Assembly: GCA_017562135.1 (NCBI GenBank)
Contig: QEYB01000338.1
Coordinates: forward strand, 186,001-250,000
Length of the DNA stretch: 64,000 bases
Direction of reading: 5' to 3'
DNA from: Dipylidium caninum
Taxonomy: Eukaryota > Platyhelminthes > Cestoda > Cyclophyllidea > Dipylidiidae
Below are positions 14,052 through 26,200 of the stretch, piece after piece. The stretch's first letter is position 1; each line of letters starts with the position of its first letter. The position numbers and the translations under genes are program-made. The notes beneath the pieces were generated by a model, which saw only the letters and a list, made by a program, of their open reading frames with translations, was not told where the DNA came from and ran no database searches.

Positions 14052-14239
14052 GTGACAGTGGGGATAACGCCTAAACACACAAGCAACATTTGGGCTCCAA
14101 TTTTCGCATGCCACACCAAAATGAAAGCAAAAGCCCCTTCATTAATTGCCATTTAAACTCAGGTAATGGCTCCTCGTTCAGAAGTGAAGAGCGACTACTC
14201 TGTAGTGGACAGCCAGTTTTTCGCATTGTGCATCATCTG

Positions 14240-15008
14240 CGACAAAGTGCGGTTGGAACAACTTACCATGGGGTCAAGGAGAATGAGCCATCTTGTCGAG
14301 CTGTTTCTTGCACAAAACCGCATATGTCCGAGAGGAGGCGGCCGGAGCTGACTCGCCACGGCGGGATGGAGATGTCCTCCATGGAAAGGTGCACAATTTG
14401 CTGTGGTGCGAATCGGATGGACCAACGGGTCTGACGGAATATCCATTTCCACTGAGGAGCCAGATGCGCATTTATTCTCTCCTTCACCACAATGTAATCA
14501 TAGTAACAGTAGGAACAATTTCTCATTACTGGTCGAGATTATCGTCGTGCGCATAGGTGAGCGAGGTGATTGAAGAGAGCGGTCTAATGAACGGCTTGTA
14601 CGTTCTCGATTGCCGAATGACATGAATGGTGGCTCAAGGTCGGACTCATCCACCTTCGTTGGCAGGTAAAGGGTTCAGGATGGAGAGACGACTTCTGTCA
14701 CCTCCTCAGACACTTCACTTTGGCTCTCCGATTCATACACTTCGGATTCAGACTCTTCCTCAGTCCTTGTTAATCTCGTCTTCTGGTTCCGGAGTTCCCG
14801 AAATAAAGAGACGCCCGATGCCTTCACTGTCCCTCACCACTCTTCGAAATCAGCATCCAGAAAGCACGTGAAATCCCTCCCCACTCTCTCACCTTGGAAG
14901 AACAATCTTGCAAACAGGTCATTTATACCCTGACCGTCCATCAACGACCACGGACAAAAGTCGGACGTCAATGTTCGTTTGCCAGGTACCGCTTGAGGCA
15001 ACAAATTT
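14240..15008 (-). pseudogene. Left-arm remainder of the long E2-extension exon (frameshifted)
   Basis: This continues the exon that starts at 15452 and matches right-arm positions up to 21233. A net +4 change near 15045 (opposite 20465) shifts the frame so that translation stops at 15009. Further shifts follow at the DADFE segment (~14835) and at the ICRFC motif (~14308), where one base is missing. The matching right-arm sequence has none of these lesions. The splice donor after DPM (ATG|GTAAGT) is still intact. Confidence 0.8.
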
Positions 15009-17001
15009 TCAATGTAGGGGGCACAGTATTGGCGTAAGATGAGAAGATAAAATAGACTCAGAGGAAACGTAGGAGCCAGGGTGTTTCTCCGGGAAGGGAC
15101 TCCATGGACACAGGCTTGACGTTTGTCTTGATGTCGAATGCACCTGACTGTCACGAGGGACATAGTCGGTGAAGAGAGTAGTGTATAGGGAGCCCAATTC
15201 GCCTCGATGGTGTCTCCCACCCAACACTTCGATGAAGTAGAAAGTGGAATTCTTTTCGGCTTTCCCAGACTCCTGCGACTGCCATATTACAACCCGCTGA
15301 AATTCCACTTGAAAATCACTGAATTTCATTTCGTCAGGCATCCATGATTGCGAATCACTCGGTGAGATTGCGCAACGCCGACTGTCAACCTGTGACGCGT
15401 CCTCATGAGGTAGTGCAACGCATGCTGTGTCAGATGCCTCTCGGTCAAACTCCTACATGAAGGGAAGCGCATCTCAAACACCTGTGACAAATGGAACTCT
15501 TAAAAGGCGTGCGTCATAATTCCCTTCGAGATGAACACAACAAAGGTCACTCAATGGGGGCCTCGACATCCTCATTTACCTACGGCTTTGGGAAATTAAC
15601 TAACCTCGTTTCCTGAAGTGCGGGCCTCTGTGGCAAAATCAGGTCCTCTCTCATTGTTGTCTTCGTCCGTAGCATCCATCGTCTCCCGAGACGCCTCTGA
15701 CCCGGCAGCTTCCTCCTCACAGTCAGTGGGAAGACAGCCGTTAGCCAGGGCCCACTCACACCACTTCGTGTTGGCTGGAAAACAGCGCCCATTCACGGGT
15801 AGACCAGCCAGGAGGCGTGTCGATTTTTTGGGCAGTAACGAAAGATCATCAACATATGCGAAAGCATTATTAGTTGATAAGAAATTCGGGTGCTCAATGA
15901 GGTAGAGGATTGCCTTCACCACATCCAGCAGAGTGTAGTAACTGGGTGCAAAGGATATTTGGGGAGAGGTTAGAAGCTCAGCCCACTTTTGACTGTAAAC
16001 AAAGCAAGACTTTGTTTCGCCACTTCAAATAAAAGGCAGTAGAACTAAGTTATCTGCATTAAGGGCAATCCTACTGAGTTGCAGGCATTATCTAAGACAC
16101 TGACTCTGTAAAAACAGGCTTCCTATGTCACTCTCGCTAATGCACCACTCTACGATGCGACTCTGCTCACTCACGCCATAGAGGAGACTCAATTACCTTC
16201 GCCACTCATAAAGAAGATTGAGGCAAACTGAACCGGTCCCAAACGAAATGTTGGGATGGAAGATGGGTGTGTTAAAGTTTACGGCTGGTGCGCATCGCGG
16301 GTAGGCGGGAGAGGCCTCCACCTAAGAGAGACACTGTTCAACGTTATGAAAATCGCGCCGCCATTGGAGCTCGACTCTCGTGGCTGGCTTCATCAGCCGA
16401 CCCATCTTTCATGCCCATCCTTCCTACTGGCAACTGGCGACGCAGTCACAATATGAACGGATAACAAACAATGAACACAAACAAGTACTTAAATGAATAT
16501 GGAAGTAGAAGTTAAATATACACATGCGTAAGGCTGATGGAATAGGTTTTATCAACAACTTCACAGGATGAACTGTTGCAAATGCTTAATATGCCATAAG
16601 ATAGTAATTAACAGGCGAAACTGCAACTATTGCAGCCAGTCTTAGTCGAACTTTACGAGGTTACACTCACACATCATTTTAATGGAAATTTCTCTCACAT
16701 TTCTCCTCCGCACGCATACCTCATCTACGCGTGAGTACTTAGTTGAGAGCTAAAGTGTACATTTGCACATTTGCATGCACAGAACTTTGCACCAAATGCG
16801 GTTGGCGACGAATGTCGCCACGCTTACTGTGAGCACGAAGAATGCGTGCGCGTTGCAGCCGGTTTTGGGGTGAAGACCTATCTTCACTGACATCTCGTTG
16901 ACTTCAAGGACGCTGGCCTGACCGTTCGTTGCTGCGTCGATGTTCCTGTAGAGTTGATTCAAGTCCGTGAAGAAGGTGTGCTCATCCGAGGGGTGCGACA
17001 T
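15009..17001 (-). CDS. E2-like ubiquitin-conjugating (UBC) protein, truncated in this arrangement
   Basis: Exons 17001-16828, 16321-16197, 15992-15605 and 15452-15009 join in phase and give 376 aa before a frameshift stop. Residues ~10-165 form a UBC fold: an N-terminal helix (FFTDLNQLY), the strand region HPKTGCNAHAFFVLT, then PIFHPNIS with the HPN triad, SVCLNLL with the putative catalytic Cys, and a C-terminal helix region LLDVVKAILYLIEHPNF. E2 enzymes carry ubiquitin or a ubiquitin-like protein on that Cys. The layout most resembles UBE2F/UBE2M-type E2s, but the substrate modifier cannot be inferred. After the UBC domain comes an acidic linker (EEEAAGSEAS...). The first three exons lie mostly in the spacer, and the inverted-repeat boundary falls inside exon 3. 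The intact C-terminal partner lies in the opposite arm. Confidence 0.8.
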
Positions 17002-19744
17002 CTAAAGGACGGTTGACACGACCGATCACGCAGTGCATCAACCATGCCATAGACGACGTCACAAGGTGCGCTCAGATGGTTAAGCAAAGTAAGCTCGGCG
17101 CTATGATGGGGGAGGACGATAAATGGATTCGGCAACTAGACACGTTCATGATTGCACCAAGTGAACACTGGGAAAAGAGCGAAGAAATGGTGAACGCGCA
17201 ACAATCTATCTATCTACGCTGGAGTTTCTCACTGAACATTACAAATGGGTCGTTTGACAGCTCGAAAATGCGAAAAAATGGGAAGATGGAGGCGACAAAA
17301 GGGTAGTCATACTCTTTGCCACAATAGAAATGCAAAAGTGCCACACGCCGCGAAGAGTTGCTGTCTCGTTGTGTTGCCTGCATCCATGCGAGGACACGAC
17401 GCCAAGGCGGGAACAGACCAATGGGCGTGGCGGTGGTGGGTGTTGCTGCAGCCCTGGGTAACGGCTCCAGTCCTTCTAGTTGCCTGCACTCCGGCGCGTG
17501 CATCACAGGCGGAGATGGGTGGAGCTCTCCTTCCCCCCACCAATGAATACTCTCCTCAACATTAATTATATAATTAGAGAGTTTATTCATTGTCCTTCCC
17601 TGAAACAAATGTAGATACGTTGGTTTCCGCTGACAGAAGCCTTCCTAATGTCGTGCTAGTTGGTAGGAGATTTTAACACTTGACAAACGTGCAATTTTTC
17701 AGAAGTTAGAGCTGCAAAACTTTATAGTGGAATTTTAATTGTAAGGAGGGGAAGAGCGTTTAAATCCCTCCTGCAATTGTGTACTCATTTAGTGAAGTGC
17801 CGCTTGTCGACAAATTTGGAATGGGTATACTGAGGCGGGCAATTGAAATTCTGTGAATATAAAGATATGATTCTTGTATATTGAAAGCTTATTTAGTGGT
17901 TGTCAGGAAAGCCAACTCCTCTACATTCAATTGGGGCAAAATCGCGCGTGAATCTAGTCACGGAGGCAAAATCACTACTCGCGTTTAATTGATCAACAAA
18001 AAAATATTAGGGGACAAGCCTCAATCTAGCATCACTGGCTACTGTCAATGTTATTACTTTTCAGTCGTTCCGATCCATGTTTCTTCGTCTTTCAGGTTTA
18101 TTTATTAACTCGAAGAATTTGTCACCGTCATGCGGTAGAATACAAAAACTTGATACCTTCTCTAAATACTACGGCATAGTTTGTTCTCCCATTTACGCCG
18201 ACATTGAAGTATTTCTTCGTGTACAGCAGAGCTCGGTCTGTTTCAGAGGCGAAGTTCATATGAGGTGACATTCGCAATGTGTGTGAGGCCGCTGAGACCA
18301 AACTCCTATTTGCAGCTGTTATCGCGACCAGCTCACCCATCTACCTCAAAACCATCTCTCTCTCCTCCGACTCACCTACCCTCGGTGGACCACCCAACGT
18401 TCTGTCCTCTTGGACACTGTCCTCTAAACTGATGTAAGACGAAAGCAAGCACCCTTTACCAAGTGTGCAGCAGCGGTGCTCCACACGATTTAGTCCTCAC
18501 GCCACGGTACCTTTTTCCATAATTTGCCAACAGTACCGCTTCAAGTGGTTCGCCGCTGAATAGACTGGACAAGTTTCGTCTCGCAGAGAGTAGGCGTAGC
18601 AAGGAGGGCACGGGAGGTTAGTATGATTCAAGTTTCAGGACTAAGTGTTAACCCCGTCTGTGCCATGCCCTTGTGCACTCGCGCTACTCCATTTCAACAA
18701 ACACTATTTTCGGATTAGTGGAAATATTGCATTCTCGGAACAAAGCCTTATCACCCTGACTTTCATTCACACTGCCACCGAGGCGTCTTACCCGATGATC
18801 ACCACCAACCTTCCATGAGACAGTCCAGAGTGCAAATAATCTCGGGAAAACCATCATTCCTACTAATCTCTTTGGAGGTTGACCATCTGCCTGTTCAACT
18901 AATAGGTTAAAATTAGGTTGTTGGAAGAACCGTCCGGGTCAATGCCACAACACTTCACACTCTCCAGCATTAAAGCGTAGGCAAGGGTGGAGAAAGAGCT
19001 TCTCCATCGCACCAACGAGTCGTTTTCTAATGCACTTGACCATACTCTGAGGGCATTTCATCACACAAGACTACTTTCGCGTGCTCCACATGCGATGTAG
19101 CATTACGTATGCTTAATTTGCCCAACTGGAAATCAGTTAGTTTTCCTTCGTTGTCGAACAGGTGATTTTTCTGTCCCCGGTTTAATAAATATCGTGTGCA
19201 CACAGAGGGTGGTTGTTGTTGCTCTTATGATTGTTGTTAAACCAGCATCTCGTTCTTTGGAAATAATTTTCTCTCAGTGAGACACTCAGTAGGTGAATTC
19301 TCATATTCCAGAATTGCATGACGTGATGCAATGCACGTCGTTTTGTAATTTAAACTGTTTCTCGTGATGTTTGTTCCCCTCACTGCGGATACTTGTTGTG
19401 TGCTTTGGAAGCAAAACTTCTGCCGCACATACTAGTTTCAATGCATAATCTATCCGCTACCCACGTCCCGCAAGCATGTTTCTCGCCCATGCATCGCGCT
19501 TTCCAAATGTCCACGAGATCAACACCCCGCAGCTACATCACCTTCCTCATGTGCATATTTGAAGTTCTCTAGACTTAGAGAGAGTCGTGAATCTGCATAA
19601 GATTCGTGAAAAGCAATCTATAGACGGGCGATAATTTAAGATCGCAGGTGAATTTGCTCTTGGTTGTAAGCAGTCAGAGGTCGATTCGTAGTTAGCTGGG
19701 AGTTTGAAAACAAGAGAATGAGTCGGCAAAGGAAATGGTGCAGT
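15766..19744. other. Spacer between the inverted-repeat arms
   Basis: About 4.0 kb of single-copy sequence. It contains UBC exons 1-2 and most of exon 3 on the minus strand (15766-17001). From 17002 to 19744 I find no exon that fits the E2 gene or another family. The patch at 17300-17560 is GC-rich and holds only overlapping open frames without signals. The E2 promoter should lie somewhere just above 17001, but no TATA or initiator element stands out. Confidence 0.7.
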
Positions 19745-20057
19745 AGTGGTGTGAGTGGGCCCTGGCTAACGGCTGTCTTCCCACTGACTGTGAGGAGGAA
19801 GCTGCCGGGTCAGAGGCGTCTCGGGAGACGATGGATGCTACGGACGAAGACAACAATGAGAGAGGACCTGATTTTGCCACAGAGGCCCGCACTTCAGGAA
19901 ACGAGGTTAGTTAATTTCCCAAAGCCGTAGGTAAATGAGGATGTCGAGGCCCCCATTGAGTGACCTTTGTTGTGTTCATCTCGAAGGGAATTATGACGCA
20001 CGCCTTTTAAGAGTTCCATTTGTCACAGGTGTTTGAGATGCGCTTCCCTTCATGTAG

Positions 20058-21995
20058 GAGTTTGACCGAGAGGCATCTGACACAGCATGCGTTGCACTAC
20101 CTCATGAGGACGCGTCACAGGTTGACAGTCGGCGTTGCGCAATCTCACCGAGTGATTCGCAATCATGGATGCCTGACGAAATGAAATTCAGTGATTTTCA
20201 AGTGGAATTTCAGCGGGTTGTAATATGGCAGTCGCAGGAGTCTGGGAAAGCCGAAAAGAATTCCACTTTCTACTTCATCGAAGTGTTGGGTGGGAGACAC
20301 CATCGAGGCGAATTGGGCTCCCTATACACTACTCTCTTCACCGACTATGTCCCTCGTGACAGTCAGGTGCATTCGACATCAAGACAAACGTCAAGCCTGT
20401 GTCCATGGAGTCCCTTCCCGGAGAAACACCCTGGCTCCTACGTTTCCTCTGAGTCTATTTTATCTTCTTCATCTTACGAATCTGCCCCTTACATTGAAAA
20501 TTTGTTGCCTCAAGCGGTACCTGGCAAACGAACATTGACGTCCGACTTTTGTCCGTGGTCGTTGATGGACGGTCAGGGTATAAATGACCTGTTTGCAAGA
20601 TTGTTCTTCCAAGGTGAGAGAGTGGGGAGGGATTTCACGTGCTTTCTGGATGCTGATTTCGAGAGTGGTGAGGACAGTGAAGGCATCGGGCGTCTCTTTA
20701 TTTCGGGAACTCCGGAACCAGAAGACGAGATTACAAGGACTGAGGAAGAGTCTGAATCCGAAGTGTATGAATCGGAGAGCCAAAGTGAAGTGTCCGAGGA
20801 GGTGACAGAAGTCGTCTCTCCACCTGAACCTTTACCTGCCAACGAAGTGGATGAGTCCGACCTTGAGCCACCATCATGTCAACCGGCAATCGAGACATAC
20901 AAGCCGTTCGTTAGACCGCTCTCTTCAATCACCTCGCTCACCTATGCGCATGACGATAACTCTCGACCATTAATGAGAAATTGTTCCTACTGTTACTATG
21001 ATTACAATGTGGTGAAGGAGAGAATAAATGCGCATCTGGCTCCTCAGTGGAAATGGATATTCCGTCAGACCTGTTGGTCCATCCGATTCGCACCACAGCA
21101 AATTGTGCACCTTTCCATGGAGGACATCTCCATCCCGCCGTGGCGAGTCAGCTCCGGCCGCCTCATCTCGGACATATGTCGGTTTTGTGCAAGAAACAGC
21201 TCGACAAAATGGCTCGTTCTCCTTGACCCCATGGTAAGTTGTTCCAACTGCACTTTGTCGTGACAGACTGATATTCTTCTTGCACAATGTTGTTGGTCGA
21301 ATGGCAAACTGGCTGTTCACTACAGCGTAGTCGCTTTCACTTTGAACGAGGAGCCATTAAGACCTGAGTTTAAATGGCAATTAATGAAGGGGCTTTTGCT
21401 TTCATGTTGGTGTGGCATGCGAAATTGGTGCCAAAATGCTTGCTTGTGTGTTTAGGCGTTATCCCCACTGTCGCCTCTGCTCAACTTGATGCAACAGTGC
21501 GTGGAGGAGAGGCCTCGTCTTAACGGTGTCCTCTGGATGACGACGTGGAATGCCCTCTCGCCTTTCTCCTCTGTCCCTGCCCTCATCGCACGGCAACGGG
21601 AGGAGGAGGAGGAGGGGGAGACCACAGCCATGAATGTGGGAGGAGACCGTGTGGGCGGCTATCCGCGACCGGCTTATTTGCGGTTTTTAACTGTCACCAC
21701 ATTTCTCACAAACTGGGTCGCATGGTTTACTCGAATAGAAGCCTACGCGTCACTCGGCACATCACGATTCCGTGAGGGTCTCATTAGCGCCCCCGTGGCC
21801 GCGTGTCTGCTGCAGCCCTTCAGTCTGGGATGCGGCCAGACGCCCATTTTCGACCTCTGGCCTCTGTGGCTACTGCGTCAAAGCCTCAGGCTTTCACTGA
21901 GTCTACCCAATCTTCGTCTTCCCTTCATCAGTTCTGATCACCACCACCACCACCTGAAATTCTGCATCCCCTTCTCTGATCTCGACGAGATTTGA
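20058..21995 (+). CDS. Intact C-terminal region of the E2-like protein, without its UBC exons
   Basis: Two exons, 20058-21233 (392 codons, phase 0 at both ends) and 21498-21995 (165 codons plus stop), join in phase. A 160-base partial exon upstream (19745-19905, donor GAG|GTTAGT) equals the 3' part of UBC exon 3. The protein has an ordered segment around SDFQVEFQRVVIW, then Ser-rich and strongly acidic stretches (EEESESEVYESESQSEVSEE). After these comes a Cys-containing part with NCSYC about 25 residues after PFVRPLSS and ICRFC near the exon end. The last exon includes a Glu run, a Leu-rich stretch and HHHHH. I do not recognise a named domain. The two CxxC pairs could bind zinc. With no UBC exons or clear start upstream, this copy is orphaned as assembled. 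An internal ATG at 20169 could start a shorter 520-residue product. Confidence 0.7.
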
Positions 21996-22476
21996 CTTCA
22001 TTCGCAACTCGTCCCCTGCCTCAGCCTCATCCGTAGAAGCCTTCCTCCCACCCCGCAGCCCCCCCCCCTTTCACAGCCTATTTTTTTATGGCCTCTCAGT
22101 CACGCGGCCCAACTACTGCCTCAAGTTCACTTTTCCCCGGGTGAGCATCGGAGAGGCATTTTCTTCGAATGTGCACTCACGCAATGCGCCCTTTTGTTAT
22201 CACAGTTAACGGTAAACCAACACGATTAGTAGTCGTGTGTGGAGATGCCATGGTGGGGTTTAATTGTGGAAATTCGCTGATGCCTAGCCGAAGGTTCTAC
22301 ATGAGCGACAGAGAAGGGTGCCCTAGTGTGAAAACCTCCAAAGCGACAAAGTGGGCTCGAAGTCATGTGCTCTCTCATTCAAGGCTTTCCCCTCGCAGAC
22401 GTGCAATTCAGCGGCACTTTATTAAGCCACATGGAGCATCGCTTCGAATTGGGGTTTCTTCTCCTCGTCCTGGAAG

Positions 22477-22788
22477 TGGGCAAATAAAGAGACACTTGTG
22501 AAGAAAAGTGAAAATTATCATAAAGCCTTAGAGGACACAATTATGGAGGTCGTGACCAGAGCACAGACTATCCTTGTGAGCGGCAAGAAAGTGGAGATAT
22601 ATGAGAATAGGGTGAGGAAAACGTGACCTGCTTACTGACGGTGCTCTCCGTTAAACTGAGTAACCTCCATCATCATTGATAGTAATTGGTGCTGTCATCT
22701 GAAGCTGGCTCGGCCGCTAAGATCAGAAGCAAACTCACCTGAGGAGGTGAAAACAATTATTGTGAAGAAGGAGAATGAAAGTTCATGA
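22477..22788 (+). other. Two open coding-like fragments of an unidentified gene in the right arm
   Basis: Fragment 22477-22626 (50 codons with stop) follows an AG and has the core NKETLVKKSENYHKALEDT and KKVEIYENRV. Fragment 22664-22788 ends PEEVKTIIVKKENESS before its stop. Both recur in the left arm with single-base frameshifts there. The charged, Leu- and Glu-rich composition suggests helices. Whether they belong to one gene, and on which side it begins, cannot be settled here. Confidence 0.3.
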
Positions 22789-23210
22789 GGATGGTCTATT
22801 TACACAGTGGGTCTGTGGGTACTGCGTTAACACTCCGGGTGAAGATGTGATTAGTTGTGTGAAGAATAATGAAGAAATAGATTTCTTCTATGAGGTTTAT
22901 CGGTTTCCATTTCATAAAATCGGACAGTATTCTTCGGAGTATTATGGCCTGATGAAATTAAGCCAAATCACCTTTACGACAGACGTATGATGGAATAATT
23001 TGACACTACTTAAGGCTTGTTTCCTCCGCCAAGTGTAATCAGAATTCGCGAAAACTTTCCACCCTCAATTATTCCTGAACAGGATTTCATGTCTCTATCT
23101 CCGTAGCATTCACAGATATCGGTTGCTGCTATTATTACTAATTGCGAACCTTGGGTTAACAGCGATTTTTGGCACTCCTTCGCCGCTGGAAAAGCCAAAA
23201 GAACCCAGTT

Positions 23211-26200
23211 CTTCTAACCGTGATTGCAATATGCATTATAACACAAGGTGACGGTTGAAATGTCCAGGGAGGACAGACTTACAATTGAGACATTCCTGCG
23301 TCAAGTATTCTAATCATTACATACAATTGTGCCCTGTCTCTGACAAACATTTTAGACACTTAGCACTTTTTTGTCGCTTAATGTATACACACTGATTTAG
23401 CAAGTTAGTAAAGACAAAATTGTTTCACGGTAGTGTACCAATGGCTGCTTATCAAGTTTATTCACACGACAGTTTTTTCAGACAAGACTTAACAAGGTAG
23501 AAATGCCACAGAAGTATAATGAAATTCACCGAAAATGCTTGAGGGTGGTACAGTTTCTGGTAGGACAGGCAGGACATGGCTCAATAGATTTAAAACAGAT
23601 GTTTCGACTTTCCCGATGAGCCACGTTCCTGTCGACCATCTCTTGTCGACGACAATGTTTTTAGGACCATGTTGGAGCAGGATGCTTTTTGACAACCTTG
23701 GAGATCGCCCAAAGGCTCAATTCAACTCAGCAAACCATTTCAGATCATATCCCAGCATTAAGATTGGTGCGGAAATATTCAATGCGGGTGCCTCATTAAT
23801 GAAATCAGAAGAATTTGTGTGACCAAGTCGTAATGTACACAACTTCGCTAGTTCGGAAAAAAAGCGAGCTCTGCTCGAACAGGATGATGACTGGGATAAA
23901 AACTGGATTGCCTACCAAAAAATTTTAACCGAAGGGGCATATTTTGAGCCCAAGCAACAGAAAAGACACTGTTAATCGGCTACTGTGCGCCCCCTGCGTA
24001 GCCCCCAAAATGTCCTTTAAATGTGGGAGTGGTGGCAGTAATGGCAGTCGCTGCCGTCCACTGCTCTTCATTTTCAAAGCGGCGTATTGGATGGGCCAAG
24101 TGTAGATGGACATGTTCTTTGGCTCTTATGATGTACGGTCTGGCGGGGGGAGGGGGCGGCAATAAAGAGCACCCCCCAGCAAGACTCGTCAGAAAGTTGC
24201 TCCAAATTAAAGTTGCAGTCGGTGCACACTGATGATTAAGGAGAGGCAAGAAGGTTGCATGCGTGAAAAGGAGGCTATGCTAAATAAGAGTGGCCAACCA
24301 CCGAAATTTATGGGAGAGGTGAGATTAAATGCAATGCTTCGAAAAAGGCACGTGGGAAGTGTAGGCCAAATGAAGTGTCGGCATCGCCATTAATCCGAAA
24401 ACGGAAGTTGAGAAACTATCATAGGACTGGTTGGAACATGAGTCTACAAGACTGATTGGGTTATAAATTATCACTATTTGGAAATTACCGCTGATTAGGA
24501 GTATTTGCTAAAGCCTACCAAGTTCATGACGCATTTCACGAGGTATTCTTTCCTGCATTCCAAAATCCCCCATATCAATGGCAAGAGAACTTCTCTCAAT
24601 TATACGCGTCCACAATAGACTTGTCATTGAATTTGTTAGATGGAAAGGAAATATAGTTCATAACAGAAGATTATAGAAATACTTGAGATTTTGGGAAAAA
24701 CACAGAAATATTGGCGCCTAAGAGCAGAGGGTGCTGTAATAATAGCTCAAGAGACCTGAGTGTCCCCACAGAGGAGGTCTTGGATCATGCGATAGATCTT
24801 ACAACCCATCCGCCCTGCCAGCAGGGCCAGTGCAGTGCTAATGGGATGCAGTCTCCGCTGACTACTGTGACCTTCGGAGCAGTCTTACTTCCCCAACGAC
24901 GGAACACTGCCGTCTGACCCAACAGTCCCTCTTATGGGGTTGGGTGTTCAACTCTGTGTGAGTTCACTGCAGCGTGAATGGGATTAAATTAGAGAGGAGA
25001 ATTTCTGACATCAACTAAGCGCACACTAAGATTGTGTTGTGCCGTTTTGGTCCCTAAATATACTTTAGAAGACAATTTCATTCTACTGACTGCACTTTCA
25101 ACAACTTATGTGAATCGACTGGATGCCGAGGCCGAAACATGGATCAAAGACGAGTAAGTCCAGGTGCCTAGATTAGTCTTGCGGAACTCGGGACGAAAGT
25201 AAGACTGTCGATGTGACGGTGTCCATTTGCATGGGCTACCATTGTCCTATTTAGGGAGCTCGTTCGAGAGAGGATGGCAAGAGGCCGAAATAATACGCTC
25301 TGAAATGCGTTTTCCTCCCCAATCCATCAGCTATTTCACGTGGTTTCCGGAACCACAGTATTCTGGTGCTTGCAACATAGTCAAGATGATGTAATCCCCC
25401 GTGTCCACACATGCCCGCACTTCCAAAATTCTGAAGTCCCTCATACTTGTGCCTCATAAAAACATCGGATTCAATTTCTATAACGTCATCTTCCACCTCG
25501 CCACCATCGAGGAAAGTTGTCCTTCTATTCTACATAGCCGAAATTATCTGCTGCCCTCGAATGTCTTCGCCCTCAAATTCTAAAATACTCTCATAGCGAA
25601 TCCTCGTCACGTACTTCTCTGGCATTTCGACCTTTGACCCTTTGATAACTTCGAGAACTTGTTCAACACTGCTCTCTTCACATCTGCCAAGGTAGTCAAC
25701 TCCGTTAAGGTCACTCCGCGGGCTGATATCTGGAGTCCGACTACCCCCAAGACCGGTGTTATGTGTGGCCAGTTTGACCATAATGGTACCTATTTATTGC
25801 GTATTTCAATTTCCCATGACCTTTAGTTTTGAACTCCACCTGAACGAGGCGTTGGCCAATGACTTCACTTCACTGCATCATATTAAATAAAGTCAAATTC
25901 ATTAGAATTAATCTCTCTCAGTGATTACTTTTATAAACAGTTGCCTATAGCATAAATCCTCCTTGCCTCATTGGGGATGGGAACACGCTGGGCGAAATAA
26001 AGTGTTTTAAAAGGCGCGCAGACTCTGATTGATACGTGGCGACAAAAAGGCCACAATTTGGTGGTGCAGCGTCGAATTTCTGACAGATCAGAATTTTGGA
26101 CACCAAGTGGAGTGGTTACGGGCTCAGATTAATTGACAGCATCCCGTATATTATGCGTTCGGATCTTAAGACATGCCATTCCCACAGCCGCGTACTTGTG

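Larger units (their letters stand above)
12360..15765 (-). repeat. Left arm of a ~3.4 kb inverted repeat
   Basis: The reverse complement of this arm matches the right arm (about 19745-23210) over almost its full length, with many identical runs of tens to over a hundred bases plus scattered substitutions and indels. The inner edge is sharp: both arms share sequence up to the AGTGGTGTGAG junction (15765 here, 19745 opposite) and differ immediately beyond. The outer edge fades after a shared segment around 12370-12410 (opposite 23165-23200). The arm carries the 3' portion of the E2-like gene and further conserved open fragments. Here these are broken by indels that the right arm lacks. Confidence 0.92.
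19745..23210 (+). repeat. Right arm of a ~3.4 kb inverted repeat
   Basis: Reverse-complement partner of 12360-15765. Unlike the left arm, its coding exons are open: the end of E2 exon 3 (19745-19905), the 1176-base exon 20058-21233 and the terminal exon 21498-21995. The first shared codons follow an in-frame TAG supplied by the spacer (CAG TAG TGG TGT), so nothing upstream in the present orientation can feed into exon 3 in frame. Confidence 0.92.

Noticed and set aside
20937..21233. Nanos-type zinc finger in the E2 extension
   Set aside because: The C-x2-C-x13-H pattern and a later ICRFC are loosely reminiscent of nanos, but the required second half (CPxLRxYxCPxCGATG) is absent and the spacing is wrong.
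12360..23210. DNA transposon or foldback element with long terminal inverted repeats
   Set aside because: No transposase, no target-site duplication visible at the fading outer edges, and the arms carry exons of a host-like gene; an inverted segmental duplication fits better.
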